Shown piece after piece: positions 60,863-64,000 of a DNA stretch of 64,000 nucleotides. Made by a program: the position numbers and the translations under genes. Each line of letters starts with the position of its first letter. The stretch's first letter is position 1. Below the pieces are notes generated by a model. It saw nothing but the letters and a program-made list of their open reading frames with translations. It had not been told where the DNA came from and ran no database searches. Location of the stretch: NCBI GenBank assembly GCA_963817735.1, contig CAWFPP010000001.1, forward strand, positions 1 to 64,000, given 5' to 3'. This DNA is from Bog-473 sp963817735. Its GTDB lineage: Bacteria; Actinomycetota; Acidimicrobiia; Acidimicrobiales; RAAP-2.

Positions 60863-62487
60863 TGGACGATCGACACCGCGCCGCAGTTGTAGTCGAGGTC
60901 GGCCACGACGGCACCGCCAACCGAGACTCCGGCCGCCTGCAGAATGGGACCGAGGACCGGAGTCAGTGTGTTCGTCAGCAGGGTGTCCGCGAGGCCGGTC
61001 GCGGTCCCGCTATAGCCCAGGTTCGGCGAGGTGGTCCCAAAGGAGGTGGGGTTGGTGTTGGCCGCGTAGGTCGACGCGGTGGGAGGGACGTAAGCCGAAG
61101 GAAACGGCATCGACGGGTTTGACCCACCGCTCATGGTCAGGCTGCCAATCGACGATCCGCCCAACGTCACTGCGGCGGTCGCCGTCGTAGTGCTGGCGCT
61201 AATGGCCGCCGATGTGAACGAATTGTTCGATCCGGAACACGTGACTGATGAGAGGGTCGCGGTGCCCTCCGCCCCGGTGACCGGAATATCGAGGATGCCT
61301 CCGCCGGTTACCCCCAGGTTCAACTGCAAGTCGGCGGTGACCTGGGCTGCATGTGCCGTCGTTCCGACTGGGCCGTAGGCGATCTGGGGTGGTTGGACGA
61401 CCTGCAGACTGAGCGTGGCGCCGGAAACACCGGTGATGCCGAGCGCTGATTGGACGTTGATGGCGTTTGTGCCGTTGGCCACTTCGGCTTCGGTGGTCAG
61501 CGTCTGCAGCACATTGAGGCTCGCCGACAGGCCTGCTTGCGACAGATATCCGCCATTACAGGTCGGCCCGTTGATCGTGACCAACTGGCACAGCGTCGCG
61601 GTGGATCCGCCGAAACTCAGCGACTGCAACACTGGGTACGCCGCGCACGCCGAAGGCTCCGGTGTCGACGAGCAGTTCAGTGCCGACTGCTGCGTGTCGA
61701 TGGCGGTTGTCAGGTAGGAAAGCCAACTCGACGCGGGGAGGCTCGTGGTGAGGATATTGCTGGGTGTGAGGACTCCAACGGACGCCGTGATCAACTGTTG
61801 CACCGTCACGTAGCTGTTGGCCAGCCCTTGGTAGCTCGCCGCCGTCAGGACGACGCCGGATTGTCCGCTGCTGTTACCGAGCGTGCTCAAAATCGCATTG
61901 AGGACGCCTGACTGCTGCGAATTGAAGGAGGCCAGGTAGGTGCCGATGGAGAAGCCATCCTCCGGCGTGACGGCGGCGATGGCAGTTCTGGTCACGGGAC
62001 CTGAGCCGCCGACGAAGATGGTGGGCACGTTCTGTTTCGCCGTGACTAAGACCGCCGTGCAGGGCGGATTGTGAGCCGGAAGTTGTCGGTAGCACCCCTG
62101 GCCGGCGGCCGCGTTGGGAATCGTCCACCCGACCGGTGCGGTGGTGCTCCAGTACATGCCCGTCGCGGTCATAGTGACGGCCCCCGCATTGTTGTCCGAC
62201 TGGGCATTGGCCAGCTCGCCGCTGAGGTACTGGCTGTAGCTGTCGACCCCGACCCCGCCATTCTTGGAGTAGTTGTCGGCCAGGTTGATGTACCGGGCCA
62301 GGTCGAGCGCGACCGTGTCGGCCAGGGCTTGAGCCTGTCGTGAGCTGTCGACGGTGAATCCGATGTCCACACCCATGGCGCCGCCCCACAGGAGCAGGAC
62401 CATGCAGATGGCCGTCAGGACAAAGGTGGCTCCCCGCTCGTCACGGCTGCGGGCCCAGCGGGACCGATGATGTTTCCGGGCACCCAT
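60859..62487 (-). CDS. tadG: TadG-like pilus assembly protein
   Basis: 542 residues. N-terminal DERGATFVLTAICMVLLLWGGAMGVDIGFTVDSSRQAQALADTVALDLARYINLADN: a TadG/TadE-type pseudopilin-like helix with the D-x-G region followed by a long, Ser/Thr/Gly-rich extracellular part (many SSG, TTT repeats). Few charged residues after position 60. Secreted or membrane-anchored component near the Tad pilus; middle gene of tadE-tadG-tadV. Confidence 0.8.
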   Translation of the reverse strand: MGARKHHRSRWARSRDERGATFVLTAICMVLLLWGGAMGVDIGFTVDSSRQAQALADTVALDLARYINLADNYSKNGGVGVDSYSQYLSGELANAQSDNNAGAVTMTATGMYWSTTAPVGWTIPNAAAGQGCYRQLPAHNPPCTAVLVTAKQNVPTIFVGGSGPVTRTAIAAVTPEDGFSIGTYLASFNSQQSGVLNAILSTLGNSSGQSGVVLTAASYQGLANSYVTVQQLITASVGVLTPSNILTTSLPASSWLSYLTTAIDTQQSALNCSSTPEPSACAAYPVLQSLSFGGSTATLCQLVTINGPTCNGGYLSQAGLSASLNVLQTLTTEAEVANGTNAINVQSALGITGVSGATLSLQVVQPPQIAYGPVGTTAHAAQVTADLQLNLGVTGGGILDIPVTGAEGTATLSSVTCSGSNNSFTSAAISASTTTATAAVTLGGSSIGSLTMSGGSNPSMPFPSAYVPPTASTYAANTNPTSFGTTSPNLGYSGTATGLADTLLTNTLTPVLGPILQAAGVSVGGAVVADLDYNCGAVSIVQ

Positions 62488-62490
62488 TGC

Positions 62491-62994
62491 CTATGAACTC
62501 GGGGTGGACATCTGGAGGACGTCCGTCGAGGACAGCGTCGATGGCGTGATGATGCCCATTCCTGGAAGCTCGGGGAAGAGCGGGCTTTGGCTGTACTTGT
62601 AGGTGACGGTCACGGTCAGACATTCGTTGTTGTGGTTGGACGCGCAGGGCGCCGGTGGCTGGGCGATACAGGACAGCGCGGACCCAGAGCTCCCGACCGG
62701 TGGGGTTTCGTCCGGTTCCCAGCACTGCCCTTTGTCCATCCAGCCGAGGTCGTTGCCGGCCTGGGCCTCCGCGGTGGCCTGCGCCGTCGCCGAGGCGACG
62801 ATGCCGGCCCGCGCTCCGTCCGCGGCGGCCTGCGTCACCGTGGACTGCGCCGACAGGATCAGACCGTACGAGACGATGCCGTAGAGCAGCGCGATGAGGA
62901 GCACGACGACAAAGGCGAACTCGACCATTTCCGCGCCGCGTTCGTCCCGTCGCCGACTGCGCTGCCTGGGCATCCTCCACGTGCGCGGCCCCAT
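62491..62994 (-). CDS. tadE: TadE-like pseudopilin
   Basis: 167 residues from ATG 62994, with GGAGGGGG 7 nt upstream. RRRDERGAEMVEFAFVVVLLIALLYGIVSYGLILSAQSTVTQAAADGARAGI is the TadE signature (ERG.xxVEFAxxxPxL... with helix and TVTQAAADGAR). A secreted domain with CWEPDETPP, CIAQPPAPCASNHNNEC follows, likely disulphide-bonded. Pilus minor subunit processed by the A24 peptidase. Ends 3 bp before tadG. Confidence 0.9.
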   Translation of the reverse strand: MGPRTWRMPRQRSRRRDERGAEMVEFAFVVVLLIALLYGIVSYGLILSAQSTVTQAAADGARAGIVASATAQATAEAQAGNDLGWMDKGQCWEPDETPPVGSSGSALSCIAQPPAPCASNHNNECLTVTVTYKYSQSPLFPELPGMGIITPSTLSSTDVLQMSTPSS

Positions 62995-63283
62995 GGCGAA
63001 ACCCCCTCCTCTATACCTCGTGCACCCGTACCAACTTCTGAACCAATTCGGCCGGCACGTCGCGGTGCTACGTCCGTCTTGATTCTGGGCTGCCGGGTGT
63101 CGGCGGTACATAGGACATATGGACCATTTGCCCGTCTCACCAGGGCTCCTGCAGCGGAGAATGGTCAGAAGGACCTATGTACGTTTGCCCCTTCCCGTCG
63201 TACCCTCCAACGAAGCCAACGGGCTTGCACGGCGCGTGACGGCTTGCAACACGTTGTACGCCGGTTGAGAGGGGGAGGGTTCT

Positions 63284-64000
63284 GTGAAACGGCAGACGCT
63301 CATACTGGTCATGATCGGAGTGATCCTGTTCATTGCAGGAAGCGCGATCGCCTTTGCCAGTGTGAAGGGAGCGAGCAAGCAGGCGGGATCGGGCGTGAAC
63401 GTGGCGCCTGTAACCACGGCGGTCGTCGTGGCCAAGGCCAATATCCCAGCCGGAACGACGGGACAGTCCATGGTCTCCAACGGACTCGTCGCCATTGAAC
63501 CAATTCCGACGAAGACCTACACGACAGAGGACTTGGGCTCGCTTCAGGGGTTGTCGAGCGAGGTCCTGACCCAAGCGGTCACGAAGGGACACGCCTTGAG
63601 CTCGGCCGAGCTCACAGCGAGCGCCTCGGCCATTTCCGTGCCGAGTGGCATGGATGCGGTCACGGTAACGCTGACCGGGACGAACGCACTTGCCGGGTAT
63701 CTGCAGCCCGGTGCCCGCGTCGACGTCTATGCCAATGTCACGAAGGTCTCCACCAACAGCGGCTTGACCTCGACGCTCCCGTTGCCGTGTACAGAGCTGG
63801 CGATGGCGAACATCCAGGTGCTCGACGTTCAGAGCACGGTCCCGTCCTTCGCCGGGCACAGGACTGCTGCCGGCCGGACCATCCCGACCACGGAGACGCT
63901 GCTGCTCGCCATGAATCCGAGCCAGGCCCGAGACGCGCAGTTCCTGGCCCAGAACGAGACCCTGTCTGTCGTGCAGACCCAGCAGGACGCGAATCCGCCA
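63284..64000 (+). CDS. cpaB: CpaB-like Flp pilus assembly protein (SAF domain), cut by window edge
   Basis: At least 239 residues, GTG 63284 after AGGGGGAGGG. MKRQTLILVMIGVILFIAGSAIAFASV anchor, then VAPVTTAVVVAKANIPAGTTGQSMVSNGLVAIEPIP, the SAF domain, followed by GHALSSAELTASASAISVPSGMDAVTVTLTGTNALAGYLQPGARVDVYANV, the RcpC/CpaB domain. The frame is open at the window end. Needed for outer assembly of Tad pili; divergent from tadE. Confidence 0.9.
   Translation, partial: MKRQTLILVMIGVILFIAGSAIAFASVKGASKQAGSGVNVAPVTTAVVVAKANIPAGTTGQSMVSNGLVAIEPIPTKTYTTEDLGSLQGLSSEVLTQAVTKGHALSSAELTASASAISVPSGMDAVTVTLTGTNALAGYLQPGARVDVYANVTKVSTNSGLTSTLPLPCTELAMANIQVLDVQSTVPSFAGHRTAAGRTIPTTETLLLAMNPSQARDAQFLAQNETLSVVQTQQDANPP

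Noticed and set aside
63169..63182. AGGACCTATGTACG resembling a DosR-like box
   Set aside because: The right half-site is missing, and the distance to the cpaB start (over 100 bp) does not fit the geometry of the other promoters.
1..64000. CRISPR array, rRNA operon or prophage
   Set aside because: No regularly spaced repeats, no rRNA-like stretches and no phage structural genes were seen on either strand.

Overview
The window is high-GC, densely coded actinobacterial DNA. A mycothiol-dependent-type enzyme fragment, leaderless promoters, a Zur/SmtB pair, a Tad-pilus locus and group 3b hydrogenase genes suggest an uncultured, Acidimicrobiia-like actinobacterium. The class is inference; no rRNA gene is present.

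Layout. 0-6.5 kb: accessory strip with the tail of a DinB/maleylpyruvate isomerase-like gene, a frameshifted IS110 transposase with a structured left flank, a monooxygenase, a DHA2 exporter divergent from its PadR regulator, a tRNA 3'-end remnant and an IS3-type element. 7-11 kb: trehalose synthase-like glycosyltransferase, polyphosphate kinase 2 and an APC permease. 11.3-30.7 kb: central-carbon and hydrogen block with GAPDH, a pyruvate:ferredoxin oxidoreductase (gamma-alpha-beta) plus FeS/FAD oxidoreductase, PEP synthase, CoA-transferase, PfkB kinase, ROK kinase, and a nine-gene group 3b [NiFe]-hydrogenase operon. 31-33.4 kb: hydrolase and MFS. 33.4-43.6 kb: HAAT-type ABC uptake locus with an MFS-ABC-ABC fusion, two binding proteins, TetR and an amidohydrolase. 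43.6-45.8 kb: remnants. 45.8-50.4 kb: zinc uptake (Zur, SmtB/ArsR, ZnuACBB). 50.5-60.1 kb: mixed housekeeping and catabolic genes, including a DEAD-box helicase fused to a cold-shock domain. 60.1-64 kb: Tad pilus genes (A24 peptidase, TadG, TadE, CpaB).

Main result. Promoters in the 11-24 kb block share a 14-bp palindrome close to the DosR/DevR box (GGGACC-N3-GTCCC). At three start codons the box centre lies exactly 42.5 bp upstream, with a weak -10 element (xAxxxT) at about -12 to -7, as expected of leaderless, activator-dependent promoters. The hydrogenase operon has a weaker copy at 41.5 bp. A truncated paralogue of the POR gamma gene at 44.98 kb keeps the same arrangement. Together these suggest a hypoxia-type regulon in which glycolysis, POR, acetate-type CoA release and an NADP(H)-linked hydrogenase act as one fermentative module. 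No dosR/dosS genes are in the window.

Caution. About 17 single-base shifts interrupt otherwise well-conserved genes, many as one extra G in a G-run and clustered at 34-42 kb. They look more like sequence error than decay, so these genes are given over their full span with the break positions named.
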